A DNA stretch of 15,661 nt from DASYYE01 sp035946955 (GCA_035946955.1 DASYYE010000548.1:1-15661); one strand, 5' to 3'; positions 1-5,894 are shown, counted from the stretch's first letter. A program made the numbers and translations. Notes: generated by a model not told the origin, from the sequence alone.

Positions 1-22
1 CCGGCTCGTTGAGCCATTGCAT
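1..22 (-). CDS. 5' end of a minus-strand gene, possibly DUF1349 family (cut by window edge)
   Basis: Only seven codons lie inside the window. They read MQWLNEP from an ATG at 22-20, with a GGAGGG Shine-Dalgarno at 32-27, four bases before the ATG. The strong ribosome binding site and the lack of any other reading of this corner support a real start. The opening (M-x-W-L-N-E-P) resembles the N-terminus of DUF1349 concanavalin-like proteins, which often begin with W-L-N-E-P-P. That identity rests on seven residues and memory, so it is tentative. The gene would be divergent from msrB, with about 190 bp between them. Confidence 0.4.
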
Positions 23-126
23 GATGCCCTCCGGCGTCCGGAGCCCGCCGCGGTTGCCCCTGGGCTGACAAGGTGCGGTGCGCAGGCTCTGAAGTGTCGA
101 CCGTAGCGCGATCCGGCGCCGGCGTA

Positions 127-143
127 ACCTCTGCCCCAGAGGT
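127..143. repeat. Perfect inverted repeat ACCTCTG-CCC-CAGAGGT upstream of msrB
   Basis: Two 7-bp arms match perfectly around a 3-bp centre, in the intergenic region between the left-edge minus-strand gene and msrB. The right arm runs into the first of three GAGGTACC repeats. It could be an operator half of the same regulatory region or a short hairpin. No function is proven. Confidence 0.5.
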
Positions 144-203
144 ACCCCCGCAAACACTGTCACTGCTGAGGTACCGCCTGCGCCCCGTGACTGCCGAGGT
201 ACC
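139..203 (+). promoter_or_regulatory. Three spaced GAGGTACC repeats and the msrB -10 element
   Basis: GAGGTACC occurs at 139-146, 168-175 and 196-203, so starts are 29 and 28 bp apart, close to three helical turns each. Copies 2 and 3 are alike over about 22 bp, with ACTGC before and CTGCGC after the core. The third copy contains TACCCT (200-205), a TANNNT-type -10 lying 7 bp before the msrB ATG at 213. That suggests a leaderless transcript whose promoter is overlapped by a phased operator array. The regulator is unknown; I do not recognise the motif. Confidence 0.45.
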
Positions 204-212
204 CTCTGCGCT

Positions 213-620
213 ATGGACAAGGTGGAGCGTACCGAAGCCCAGTGGCGCGAGCAGCTCACTCCCGAGGAATACCACGTGCTGCGGGAAGCGGGGACCGAAG
301 CACCGTGGGCGGGCGAGTACACGCAGACCAAGACCGAGGGTGTGTACCGGTGCCGGGCGTGCGGTGCCGAGCTGTTCCGTTCCGCTGAGAAGTTCGAGTC
401 CCATTGCGGCTGGCCGAGCTTCTACGCGCCGGGTGACAGCGACGCTGTCGAGCTGCTGGAAGACCACACGCAGGGCATGACGAGGACCGAGGTCCGGTGC
501 GCCCGCTGCGGGTCCCACCTTGGGCATGTGTTCGAAGGCGAGGGTTACGCGGTCCCCACCGACCAGCGCTGGTGCATCAATTCGATCTCGCTGACCCTGG
601 AGCCTGCCGAGCCGGCCTGA
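213..620 (+). CDS. msrB: Peptide-methionine (R)-S-oxide reductase MsrB
   Basis: Reduces the R-epimer of methionine sulfoxide in proteins, a cytosolic repair step normally recycled by thioredoxin. The 135-residue length is normal for a single-domain MsrB. Visible marks are the four zinc cysteines in two CxxC pairs (C47/C50 and C96/C99), the CGWPSF motif with a possible resolving Cys65, and the catalytic Cys121 in RWCINS near the C-terminus. The start at 213 places the typical W-R-x-Q-L-T-P-E-E-Y opening near residue 11. GAGG at 196-199 is 13 nt away, too far for a good ribosome site, so the transcript is probably leaderless from the TACCCT -10. It stands alone, converges with hemQ (35 bp between the stops), and may have its own regulation through the upstream repeats. 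Identity is secure. Confidence 0.97.
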   Translation: MDKVERTEAQWREQLTPEEYHVLREAGTEAPWAGEYTQTKTEGVYRCRACGAELFRSAEKFESHCGWPSFYAPGDSDAVELLEDHTQGMTRTEVRCARCGSHLGHVFEGEGYAVPTDQRWCINSISLTLEPAEPA

Positions 621-655
621 TTGCCTGCCGCCGGGTTGAGTGGAGGGAGAGTGCC

Positions 656-1396
656 CTAACCCAGGGCGGCGATGAGTTCCCTGACGGGCTTGCGGCGGCC
701 GGTGTAGAAGGGCACTTCCAGCCGGGTGTGCAGCCTGGCGCGCGCGCCCCGCAGGTGGCGCATCAGGTCCACGATCCGGTGCAGTTCGTCGGCCTCGAAC
801 GCGAGGATCCACTCGTAGTCGTTGAGCGCGAAACACGCGACGGTGTTGGCCCGGACGTCCGGGTACTCGCGCGCCATCATGCCGTGCTCGGCGAGCATCG
901 CCCGCCGCTCGGCCGGGTCGAGCAGGTACCAGTCGTAAGACCTCACGAAGGGGTACACGCACACGTAGTCGCGCGGCTCCTCACCGGCCAGGAAAGCCGG
1001 GATGTGCGCCTTGTTGAACTCAGCCGCCCGGTGCAGCGCCATCACCGACCACACCGGCTCGCTCGCCCGGCCCAGCCGGGTGCGGCGGAACCGCGCGTAC
1101 AGTTCCTGCAGGTCGTCCGGGGTGTCCCCCAGCCACCAGAACATGTAGTCCGCGTCGGCCCGCAGGCCCTGGACGTCATAGCACCCGCGGGTGGCGATCG
1201 CCTTGCCCGCGGCCTGGTCGAACAGCCCTTCGAGTTCGTCGGCGATGCTGTCCTCGCCGCCGGTGCCCATGTACATGCTGGAACGGTCCGTCACCCGGAA
1301 CACCGACCACATGGTGTAGCGGATCAGTTCGTTCAGTTCCCGTGCCCGTGGCCGCCCAGCCCCAGGCACAGCCGCGGGGCCCTCCGAAACCGTCAT
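656..1396 (-). CDS. hemQ: Coproheme decarboxylase (ChdC, HemQ; chlorite-dismutase fold)
   Basis: The last enzyme of the coproporphyrin-dependent haem route: it oxidatively decarboxylates two propionates of coproheme III to give haem b, using peroxide. The 246-residue product has the conserved YPFVRSYDWY segment, where Tyr148 is the likely radical tyrosine. EHGMMAREYP follows, with His171 as likely proximal haem ligand, then VRANTVACFALNDYEWILAFE. In actinobacterial ChdC the distal glutamine of Firmicutes enzymes is replaced by a small residue, and the ANTVACFA segment fits that. The start is the ATG at 1396-1394, which overlaps the hemY stop as ATGA. An upstream in-frame extension to 1588 is non-conserved sequence inside hemY. 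The overlap implies translational coupling with hemY. Confidence 0.95.
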   Translation of the reverse strand: MTVSEGPAAVPGAGRPRARELNELIRYTMWSVFRVTDRSSMYMGTGGEDSIADELEGLFDQAAGKAIATRGCYDVQGLRADADYMFWWLGDTPDDLQELYARFRRTRLGRASEPVWSVMALHRAAEFNKAHIPAFLAGEEPRDYVCVYPFVRSYDWYLLDPAERRAMLAEHGMMAREYPDVRANTVACFALNDYEWILAFEADELHRIVDLMRHLRGARARLHTRLEVPFYTGRRKPVRELIAALG

Positions 1397-2910
1397 CCCC
1401 TCAAGCCTCCGTTCCCACCCTGCTCGCGGACGGTCACCCCACCCACCGTCAGGGGTGCGCCGCTGGTGCCGGCCCGCTCCCCTGCGTGCTCCCACCGCAG
1501 TCCCAGATGGTCCGCGACCTGCCTGGCAGCCATGCGGGCGGTCGCCACACAGGCCGGGATACCTACTCCATCGTAGGCGGCGCCACACACGGCCAGCCCC
1601 GGCAACCGTGCTATGGCTGAGCGGATCGTGGCGACCCGTCCCAGGTGCCCCACCGTGTACTGCGGCAGTGCCCCGCCCCAGCGCGTGACCCGGGTGGCCA
1701 CCGGCAGGCCATGCACCCCGGTCGTGGCCGTGACCTGGTCCGCGGCAGCCGTGACCAGTTCGGTGTCGTCAGCCTGCAGGATGTGTTCCTCGCCGGTGCG
1801 CCCGAGGGAACAGCGGACGATGACGATGCCCGGAACCTGCCCGGTGAGGTGGGGCCACTTGGCAGAGGAGAAGGTGACCGCCTTGACCGGGTGGCCGTCC
1901 ACGGCCGGGATGAGGTACCCGCTGGAGTCCAGCGGCCGGGGGAACGCCGATGCCGGGTATGCGAGCGTGACGATCACCATGCTCGCGTAGTCGATCTCCC
2001 CGAGCGCGGCCGCGCCCGCCGACGCCTCGGTCACGCCAGCCAGCAGCCTGCTCGCGGGGCGGGCGGGCAGCGCCAGCACGACCGCGTCGGCCGCCACCGA
2101 CTCCGGGCGGTGCGCGGAACCCACGGTCAGCCGCCAGCCCGTGGCGGTCCTGGTCATCTCCCGGACCATCGCCTTGGTCCGCACCGTCGCACCGGACGCC
2201 GTGGCGACCGCGGCGGGCAGCGTCCCCAGCCCGCCGGCGATGGTGCTGAAGACGCTGGGCTGGGTGGCCGCCCGCGAGGGCCTGTCCGCGGGCACGATCG
2301 ATGCCGCGGCCTCGGCCAGCGACGCGTGGCACCGGGAGCGATCGGCCAGGGCGGGCAGCGTGGCCTCGAAGGAGAGGTCCTCGGACCGCCCGGCGTAGAC
2401 GCCGCACAGGATCGGGTCGACCAGCCGCTCCACGACCTCACGGCCGAAGCGCGCGCCGACGAACTCGGCCACGGCCACATCGCCCTCACGCATGGTCGCT
2501 GGCAGGTCGAGGTCCTGCCACGCCCTCGCCATGCCACGCGATGACAGCAGCCGGCACCGGGCGAGTTCGTCGAGGTCGGCCGGGACGCCCATGAACTGCG
2601 AGTGCGGCAGGGAGTGCAGCTGGCCGCGGCTGTAGAGCCGGGCCCTCGTGGTAGCGGGGCTCATGAGACTCGCCGACAGTCCAGCCGCCTGGATCAGGTC
2701 GGTCCCTTCCGGGCGGCGGGTGAGCACGGCCTCGGCGCCTTCGTCCACCGCGACCCCGGCCACCTCTGAGACGGCCAGCTTGCCGCCGAGCCGCTCCGAG
2801 CCCTCTAGCACTGTGACCGTGGCTGGCGTACCGCGCAGGAAGAACGCGGCGGACAGCCCAGCGATGCCTCCGCCGACCACGACGACGCAAGGCGACCGAT
2901 CACGGTTCAT
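1393..2910 (-). CDS. hemY: Coproporphyrinogen III / protoporphyrinogen oxidase (CgoX, HemY type)
   Basis: FAD-dependent oxidase of the amine-oxidase-like superfamily. With HemQ next door it most likely turns coproporphyrinogen III into coproporphyrin III, using oxygen. The N-terminus carries the dinucleotide-binding motif VVGGGIAGLSAA (residues 11-22), followed by LEGSERLGGKL. The C-terminus has the closing FAD contact CGAAYDGVGIPACVATA. The length of 505 residues is slightly long for the family because of a non-conserved tail of about 30 residues that overlaps the hemQ start. The ATG at 2910 has no Shine-Dalgarno but has TACGGT (2922-2917) six bases upstream, which suggests a leaderless mRNA. 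It is first gene of a two-gene operon with hemQ and divergent from the GNAT gene. Genomes label it hemG or hemY interchangeably. Confidence 0.95.
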   Translation of the reverse strand: MNRDRSPCVVVVGGGIAGLSAAFFLRGTPATVTVLEGSERLGGKLAVSEVAGVAVDEGAEAVLTRRPEGTDLIQAAGLSASLMSPATTRARLYSRGQLHSLPHSQFMGVPADLDELARCRLLSSRGMARAWQDLDLPATMREGDVAVAEFVGARFGREVVERLVDPILCGVYAGRSEDLSFEATLPALADRSRCHASLAEAAASIVPADRPSRAATQPSVFSTIAGGLGTLPAAVATASGATVRTKAMVREMTRTATGWRLTVGSAHRPESVAADAVVLALPARPASRLLAGVTEASAGAAALGEIDYASMVIVTLAYPASAFPRPLDSSGYLIPAVDGHPVKAVTFSSAKWPHLTGQVPGIVIVRCSLGRTGEEHILQADDTELVTAAADQVTATTGVHGLPVATRVTRWGGALPQYTVGHLGRVATIRSAIARLPGLAVCGAAYDGVGIPACVATARMAARQVADHLGLRWEHAGERAGTSGAPLTVGGVTVREQGGNGGLRG

Positions 2911-2916
2911 CCGAAC

Positions 2917-2922
2917 ACCGTA
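2917..2922 (-). promoter_or_regulatory. Probable -10 of hemY (TACGGT, leaderless)
   Basis: On the minus strand TACGGT fits the TANNNT pattern and ends six bases before the hemY ATG. No Shine-Dalgarno is present in the 15 bp before the ATG, so the transcript probably begins at or next to the start codon. A convincing -35 was not found. Confidence 0.4.
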
Positions 2923-2990
2923 ACCGGCATCTTCCCAGTCCCTTCGTCAGGGGCGGAGCGAAATACGTCCGTTTTTGGTTACGTGGCCTC

Positions 2991-3021
2991 TTGATGGGAT
3001 TACCGTCCGTGGTGACATACT
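2991..3021 (+). promoter_or_regulatory. Probable promoter of the GNAT gene (TTGATG-19-CATACT)
   Basis: TTGATG at 2991-2996 resembles a -35, and CATACT at 3016-3021 resembles a -10; the spacer is 19 bp. Transcription would start at about 3030, exactly at the chosen ATG, giving a leaderless message. The -10 lies inside the perfect palindrome at 3013-3030, so a bound repressor would block it. Confidence 0.4.
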
Positions 3022-3030
3022 TCTATGTCA
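3013..3030. promoter_or_regulatory. Perfect palindrome TGACATA-CTTC-TATGTCA overlapping promoter and start of the GNAT gene
   Basis: Two 7-bp arms match perfectly around a 4-bp centre. The right arm ends on the A of the ATG at 3030. The arrangement (over the -10 and start site) is typical for a repressor operator of TetR, GntR or MarR type. No regulator gene of these families is seen in the window, so the cognate factor would be elsewhere. Confidence 0.5.
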
Positions 3031-3557
3031 TGGCCTCCGGACCCACGGTAGTCTCGGTGCGGCGTGCCAGGAACGAAGACGTTGGCCGCCTGCAGGCAAT
3101 CCAGTCGGCGGCCGGTGGCGCCTTCCGCGACGTGGGCATGCCAGCAGTTGCTGACAGCCCTCCCCTGCCCTTGGAGTCCCTGTCCGGCTACCGTCAGGCC
3201 GGGCGGGCGTGGGTCGCGGCCGACGAGCACGACGACCCGGTGGGTTTCGTGGTCGTGGATGTCATCGACGACAGCGCGCACATCGAGCAGGTCAGCGTGC
3301 ATCCCGCACACGCAGGCCAGCGCATTGGCGCGCTCCTGCTGGACCATGTCGCGCAGTGGGCTGCCCGGCACAAGCTCAAGGCCCTGACACTGATCACGTT
3401 CCGTGGTGTCCCGTGGAACGCCCCCTACTATGAACGGCTCGGGTTCCGTGAGCTGTCTGTGGGGGAGATCACACCGGGTCTTGCCGCGCGGGCCGAAGCG
3501 GAGACCACCCTGACGGTGAACGCGGCACGGGTGGTCATGCGCCGCGAGTTGCCCTGA
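3030..3557 (+). CDS. GNAT-family N-acetyltransferase
   Basis: Predicted to move an acetyl group from acetyl-CoA to an amine; the substrate is not evident. The 175-residue protein covers one GNAT domain: strands around residues 60-90, the segment HIEQVSVHPAHAGQRIGALLL (about 84-104) forming motif A and its pyrophosphate loop, and VPWNAPYYERLGF (about 127-139) forming motif B, with the tyrosine pair often used as general acid. The ATG at 3030 is preferred over the TTG at 2991 or ATG at 2994, because the earlier codons fall on promoter-like sequence and a palindrome, and the domain starts soon after residue 8. It diverges from hemY, and the DUF4349 gene follows after 68 bp. Family assignment is secure, biological role unknown. 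Confidence 0.88.
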   Translation: MASGPTVVSVRRARNEDVGRLQAIQSAAGGAFRDVGMPAVADSPPLPLESLSGYRQAGRAWVAADEHDDPVGFVVVDVIDDSAHIEQVSVHPAHAGQRIGALLLDHVAQWAARHKLKALTLITFRGVPWNAPYYERLGFRELSVGEITPGLAARAEAETTLTVNAARVVMRRELP

Positions 3558-3597
3558 GCGGCACCTGAACCGACTCTCAATTGTGACCTGTACGTCA

Positions 3598-3623
3598 GGA
3601 ACCCTGGGGTACATAGTCACGTC
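3598..3623 (+). promoter_or_regulatory. Candidate promoters of the DUF4349 lipoprotein gene (CATAGT -10, or ECF-like GGAAC-17-CGTC)
   Basis: Two readings are possible. CATAGT at 3612-3617 lies eight bases before the ATG at 3626 and would give a leaderless transcript. GGAAC at 3598-3602 and CGTC at 3620-3623, 17 bp apart, look like an ECF (SigE-type) promoter; transcription would then start near 3630, downstream of the first ATG, and translation would need a later start. The sequence alone does not decide between them. Confidence 0.3.
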
Positions 3624-3625
3624 CG

Positions 3626-4645
3626 ATGAGCATGACTGTGCCATTGAGAATGACCCTGCCCCCGAGAACGACCGTGTCCCCGAGAACGACCGTGTCCGGC
3701 GTCCCCCGTGCCGTGAAGTGCGCCGGGGCACTGGTGGCCGCCGTCGCGTGCGTGGCTGCTGCCGGGTGTTCCTCAGGGTCACCCGGGTCGGCGAGTACGG
3801 CGGGCCACGTGTCCGGGGTGGCGGCTCGCGACCAACCGGGCTTTGGAGCCACGCCCCAGGGCGCTGCGGCTGCGGCCGCGCCGGCTGCGGGGGGTGTCAC
3901 GCAGCATGTGAGCCTCACCAGCCTGCCCGCGCCAGCCAATGCGGCAGTCATCTACACAGCCAACCTGACCGTGCAGGTGAAAGAGCCTGCCCAAGCGGCC
4001 CAGCAGGCCGCCCAGCTCGCCCTCACCGCCGGCGGCTACGTATCCGGTGAGAACGCCACACTGGCCCACGCCCACCCCGGCGGTCCCGCGGTCACCATGC
4101 AGCTGAAGGTTCCGGTTGCCGCGTACGCGAACACGCTCACGGCCCTGACCCGGCTCGGCGCCACACTGAAGCAGACCCAGCAGGCCATCGACGCGACCCA
4201 GGCGGTGGCCGATGTCGCCAGCCGGGTGACTTCGGCGGAGCAGGCCATCAGGCAACTCCGCACGCTGCTCGCCAGGGCAGGCACGGTGGACAGCCTGCTG
4301 ACCGTCCAGGACCAGGTCAACTCCGAAGAGTCGAGCCTCGAAGCGCTCCAGGCGCAGCAACGTGCGCTCGCACGCGAGACCACGTTCGCGACGATCTCCC
4401 TGGCGCTGACGACACCGCCCGCGCACCATGCCCGGAAGAAGGTGACCCATGCCGCGGCCGGCGGGTTCACCTTCGGCCTCCGTGGCGGGTGGCACGCGCT
4501 GCGTACTGTCGTCTCGGTGGGCCTCACGGTGCTGGGTGCCGTGCTTCCGTTCGCTGTCCCGCTGGCGCTGCTGTACTTCCTGTGGCTGCGAGCACGCTCC
4601 TGGCTGTCCAACCGCCCCCGCCGCCTGAACCACCCTGCGCCCTGA
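3626..4645 (+). CDS. DUF4349 domain lipoprotein with C-terminal membrane helix
   Basis: A predicted secreted, lipid-anchored protein. With the start at 3626 it has 339 residues: a long positive N-region with a six-residue repeat (residues 6-23), a hydrophobic stretch, and the lipobox VAAAGC with Cys48. A low-complexity Ala/Gly/Ser linker follows to about residue 105. The DUF4349 domain (about 107-325) starts at YTANLTVQVK and contains a helical, probably coiled-coil stretch (about 195-250). A membrane helix sits at about 294-320, followed by a basic tail. It is thus probably held at both ends. The function of DUF4349 is unknown. GTG codons at 3692 or 3716 would give a more usual signal peptide, so the true start is uncertain. 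From memory, DUF4349 genes occur beside hemY in Streptomyces, suggesting it belongs to the conserved neighbourhood. Confidence 0.88.
   Translation: MSMTVPLRMTLPPRTTVSPRTTVSGVPRAVKCAGALVAAVACVAAAGCSSGSPGSASTAGHVSGVAARDQPGFGATPQGAAAAAAPAAGGVTQHVSLTSLPAPANAAVIYTANLTVQVKEPAQAAQQAAQLALTAGGYVSGENATLAHAHPGGPAVTMQLKVPVAAYANTLTALTRLGATLKQTQQAIDATQAVADVASRVTSAEQAIRQLRTLLARAGTVDSLLTVQDQVNSEESSLEALQAQQRALARETTFATISLALTTPPAHHARKKVTHAAAGGFTFGLRGGWHALRTVVSVGLTVLGAVLPFAVPLALLYFLWLRARSWLSNRPRRLNHPAP
3641..3694 (+). repeat. 18-bp tandem repeat, three units, in the 5' end of the DUF4349 gene
   Basis: Units are 3641-3658, 3659-3676 and 3677-3694. The second and third differ at one base (CCCGAGAACGACCGTG core); the first is more diverged (13 of 18). 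The reading frame is kept, giving PLRMTL-PPRTTV-SPRTTV before the signal peptide core. The repeat lengthens the N-region of the signal peptide or lies in untranslated leader if a later start is used. Confidence 0.75.
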
Positions 4646-4668
4646 ACCACCCTGCGCCCTGAACCACC
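4625..4668. repeat. 17-bp tandem repeat across the DUF4349 stop codon
   Basis: CTGAACCACCCTGCGCC is present at 4625-4641 and again, identical, at 4642-4658; ten bases of a third copy follow at 4659-4668. Because 17 is not a multiple of three, the second copy is read in a new frame and supplies the TGA stop (4643-4645) of the DUF4349 gene. The last residues LNHPAP are the translated first copy. Confidence 0.8.
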
Positions 4669-4705
4669 TGGGCAGCCGCAGCCGTTGCGCCCGGTTTCGG
4701 CCCGC

Positions 4706-4722
4706 CGCCTCTTGCTGTTATC
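4706..4722. repeat. Left copy of a 17-bp direct repeat flanking the nucleotidyltransferase module
   Basis: CGCCTCTTGCTGTTATC here and CGCCTGTTGCTGTTATC at 5878-5894 differ at one position and have the same orientation. This copy lies 39 bp beyond the stop of the nucleotidyltransferase gene; the other lies upstream of the module's promoter and SOS box. Together they bracket the complete transcription unit, as a target-site duplication or recombination site would. Chance similarity is not excluded. Confidence 0.45.
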
Positions 4723-4760
4723 CGCGCCGTGGGTGACGGCGTCTGCAGAAAGGGATGGTC

Positions 4761-5417
4761 TCAGTCCCTGGGCCAGACCGACATGCGTTCCCGCAGCGCC
4801 GTTATCTGGGGGGCGGTGAGGCCGAATTCGGCGAACACCATGTCGTCGAGGTGGTCGACCCGGCGGCCGGCGTCGGCGTAGTCCTCACCGGTGAGGCCAG
4901 GGTCCAGGCGCTGGGCGAAGCCGATCAGGTCCTGGACGCCGTAGTGCTCCAGCGCCGCCGCGACATCGACTATGTCCCGGATCTCTGCCCGGCCGGCGAA
5001 AGCGGCGACTTTCCCGCCCAGGACGTCTTCGATGTCCAGGACCGGGCCGACCTCCATGACCACCGGGCGGCGGCTGCGCGAGACGTGAGCCAGCTGCAGT
5101 TCGGTCACCTCACCGGATGGGGACGTGACAGTCCATTCCGCCAGGCCGTCTTCGAGGCCTTCCCAGACGTCAGCGAGGTCGCCGTACCGGTCAACCCGCT
5201 CGACACCAAAACCCGCCGCCCGGAGGGCCCCCTCGACGTCAGCGGCGGCCGCCGATACGGCATGGGGGTCGTCGCTGAAGAGGTCGACATCCTCGGTACT
5301 CCGGTCGACCAGGCCGTGTGCGATTAAGGCATTGCCCCCGGCCAGCGCGAACCCGTGCCTAGCCCCGACGCCAAGGACGATCCCAGCGACCTGGCGGTGG
5401 AAGTCGTTCGGGAGCAT
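4761..5417 (-). CDS. Nucleotidyltransferase of the AbiEii/AbiGii toxin family
   Basis: A 218-residue polymerase-beta-type nucleotidyltransferase. AbiEii proteins are toxins of type IV toxin-antitoxin and phage-defence systems; the relatives studied transfer nucleotides to RNA acceptors such as tRNA. Visible motifs are LAGGNALIAHGL (residues 25-36), the metal-binding pair D43 and D45 in STEDVDLF, and the second conserved block with K136, R143 and R147-D148 followed by D151. The active-site residues thus appear intact. The ATG at 5417-5415 overlaps the stop of the upstream 118-aa gene as TGATG, so the two are translationally coupled; an in-frame extension to 5507 is shadow sequence. The partner is not an AbiEi winged-helix antitoxin, so the usual AbiE label may not apply. 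Catalytic target unknown. Confidence 0.85.
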   Translation of the reverse strand: MLPNDFHRQVAGIVLGVGARHGFALAGGNALIAHGLVDRSTEDVDLFSDDPHAVSAAAADVEGALRAAGFGVERVDRYGDLADVWEGLEDGLAEWTVTSPSGEVTELQLAHVSRSRRPVVMEVGPVLDIEDVLGGKVAAFAGRAEIRDIVDVAAALEHYGVQDLIGFAQRLDPGLTGEDYADAGRRVDHLDDMVFAEFGLTAPQITALRERMSVWPRD

Positions 5418-5773
5418 CAGGCAGCCTGCGCAGTGGCGGCCGCGAGGACCGGGTGCTGCTCCTCCCAGGCCCGCCGCACACCCCGCGGCAGGAACAGGTC
5501 TTTCCAAATGGCCACAAGAGTGTCCCGGTCCAGGAAGGCGGAGAGGTCCTCCGGCCGGACAGCCTCACGCAGGACGATCTCGTAAATCCACCGCCGCATG
5601 GGCGGCTTGTCAAGGTCAAACGTGCGCTTGGGCTGCCAGCACAGACGGTGAGGCAGTTCTACCGTGCCATTCACTGGGCCATGCAGGTCTGCCAGGTCAG
5701 TGACTACGAGCACCTTCCGGCCGGGCCGCGCTCCGTAGCGTGCCCTTGCTGCCCTGACCCGCGCATCGTCCAT
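5417..5773 (-). CDS. Small protein of unknown family, partner of the AbiEii-type nucleotidyltransferase
   Basis: A 118-residue soluble protein, charged at both ends, with no membrane segment or signal peptide. Notable stretches are DLADLHGPVNGTVELPHRL (about 26-44), FDLDKPPMRRWIYEIVLREA (about 52-71) and LFLPRGVRRAWEE (93-105). I do not assign it to a named family, though similar small proteins paired with AbiEii-like enzymes exist in actinomycetes as far as I recall. The start at 5773 is chosen because GGAGG (5786-5782) lies eight bases before it; an ORF extension to 5845 runs back through the -10 and SOS box. It is first gene of the operon and ends in TGATG with the toxin-like gene, the position expected for an antitoxin. 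It shows no obvious winged helix, so an AbiEi role is not supported by sequence. Confidence 0.8.
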   Translation of the reverse strand: MDDARVRAARARYGARPGRKVLVVTDLADLHGPVNGTVELPHRLCWQPKRTFDLDKPPMRRWIYEIVLREAVRPEDLSAFLDRDTLVAIWKDLFLPRGVRRAWEEQHPVLAAATAQAA

Positions 5774-5798
5774 GGCCTGCGCCTCCGCCACATTGACC

Positions 5799-5827
5799 AT
5801 CATAGCTGGGTAGCAGCAGCAACGAAC
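5799..5827 (-). promoter_or_regulatory. Promoter of the nucleotidyltransferase module (GTTCGT-17-TATGAT)
   Basis: On the minus strand TATGAT (5804-5799) matches the -10 consensus at five of six positions, and GTTCGT (5827-5822) sits at -35 with a 17-bp spacer. Transcription would start near 5792, leaving a leader of about 19 nt that holds the GGAGG site and leads to the ATG at 5773. The -35 is also the second half of the SOS box. Confidence 0.65.
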
Positions 5828-5837
5828 CTCCGTTCGA
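5822..5837 (-). promoter_or_regulatory. LexA/SOS box candidate over the -35 of the nucleotidyltransferase module
   Basis: ACGAACCTCCGTTCGA on the plus strand matches the mycobacterial-type SOS box TCGAAC-N4-GTTCGA at 11 of 12 defined positions. It covers the -35 hexamer of the module's promoter, an ordinary repressor position. This predicts LexA repression and release on DNA damage. Confidence 0.6.
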
Positions 5838-5877
5838 ATGCGCACGCCCGGGCGGAGCCGTCAGGCGGCGGCCGCAG

Positions 5878-5894
5878 CGCCTGTTGCTGTTATC
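5878..5894. repeat. Right copy of the 17-bp direct repeat flanking the nucleotidyltransferase module
   Basis: CGCCTGTTGCTGTTATC, one mismatch from the copy at 4706-4722 and 1172 bp away. It lies between the two SOS boxes, 40 bp upstream of the module's own box, so the bracketed segment contains the genes together with their control region. Confidence 0.45.

Noticed and set aside
653..667. GCCCT-AACCC-AGGGC inverted repeat between msrB and hemQ as a terminator
   Set aside because: The stem is only 5 bp, overlaps the hemQ stop and has no T-run; too weak to call.
1645..2544. Plus-strand open frame opposite hemY
   Set aside because: No family features and fully inside hemY; shadow frame.
2991..3029. 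Earlier TTG/ATG start for the GNAT gene
   Set aside because: These codons coincide with -35/-10-like sequence and a perfect palindrome, and no ribosome site precedes them.
4751..4777. AGGGA...TCCCT inverted repeat at the end of the nucleotidyltransferase gene
   Set aside because: Short stem with a 9-nt loop and no T-run; not distinguishable from chance in this composition.
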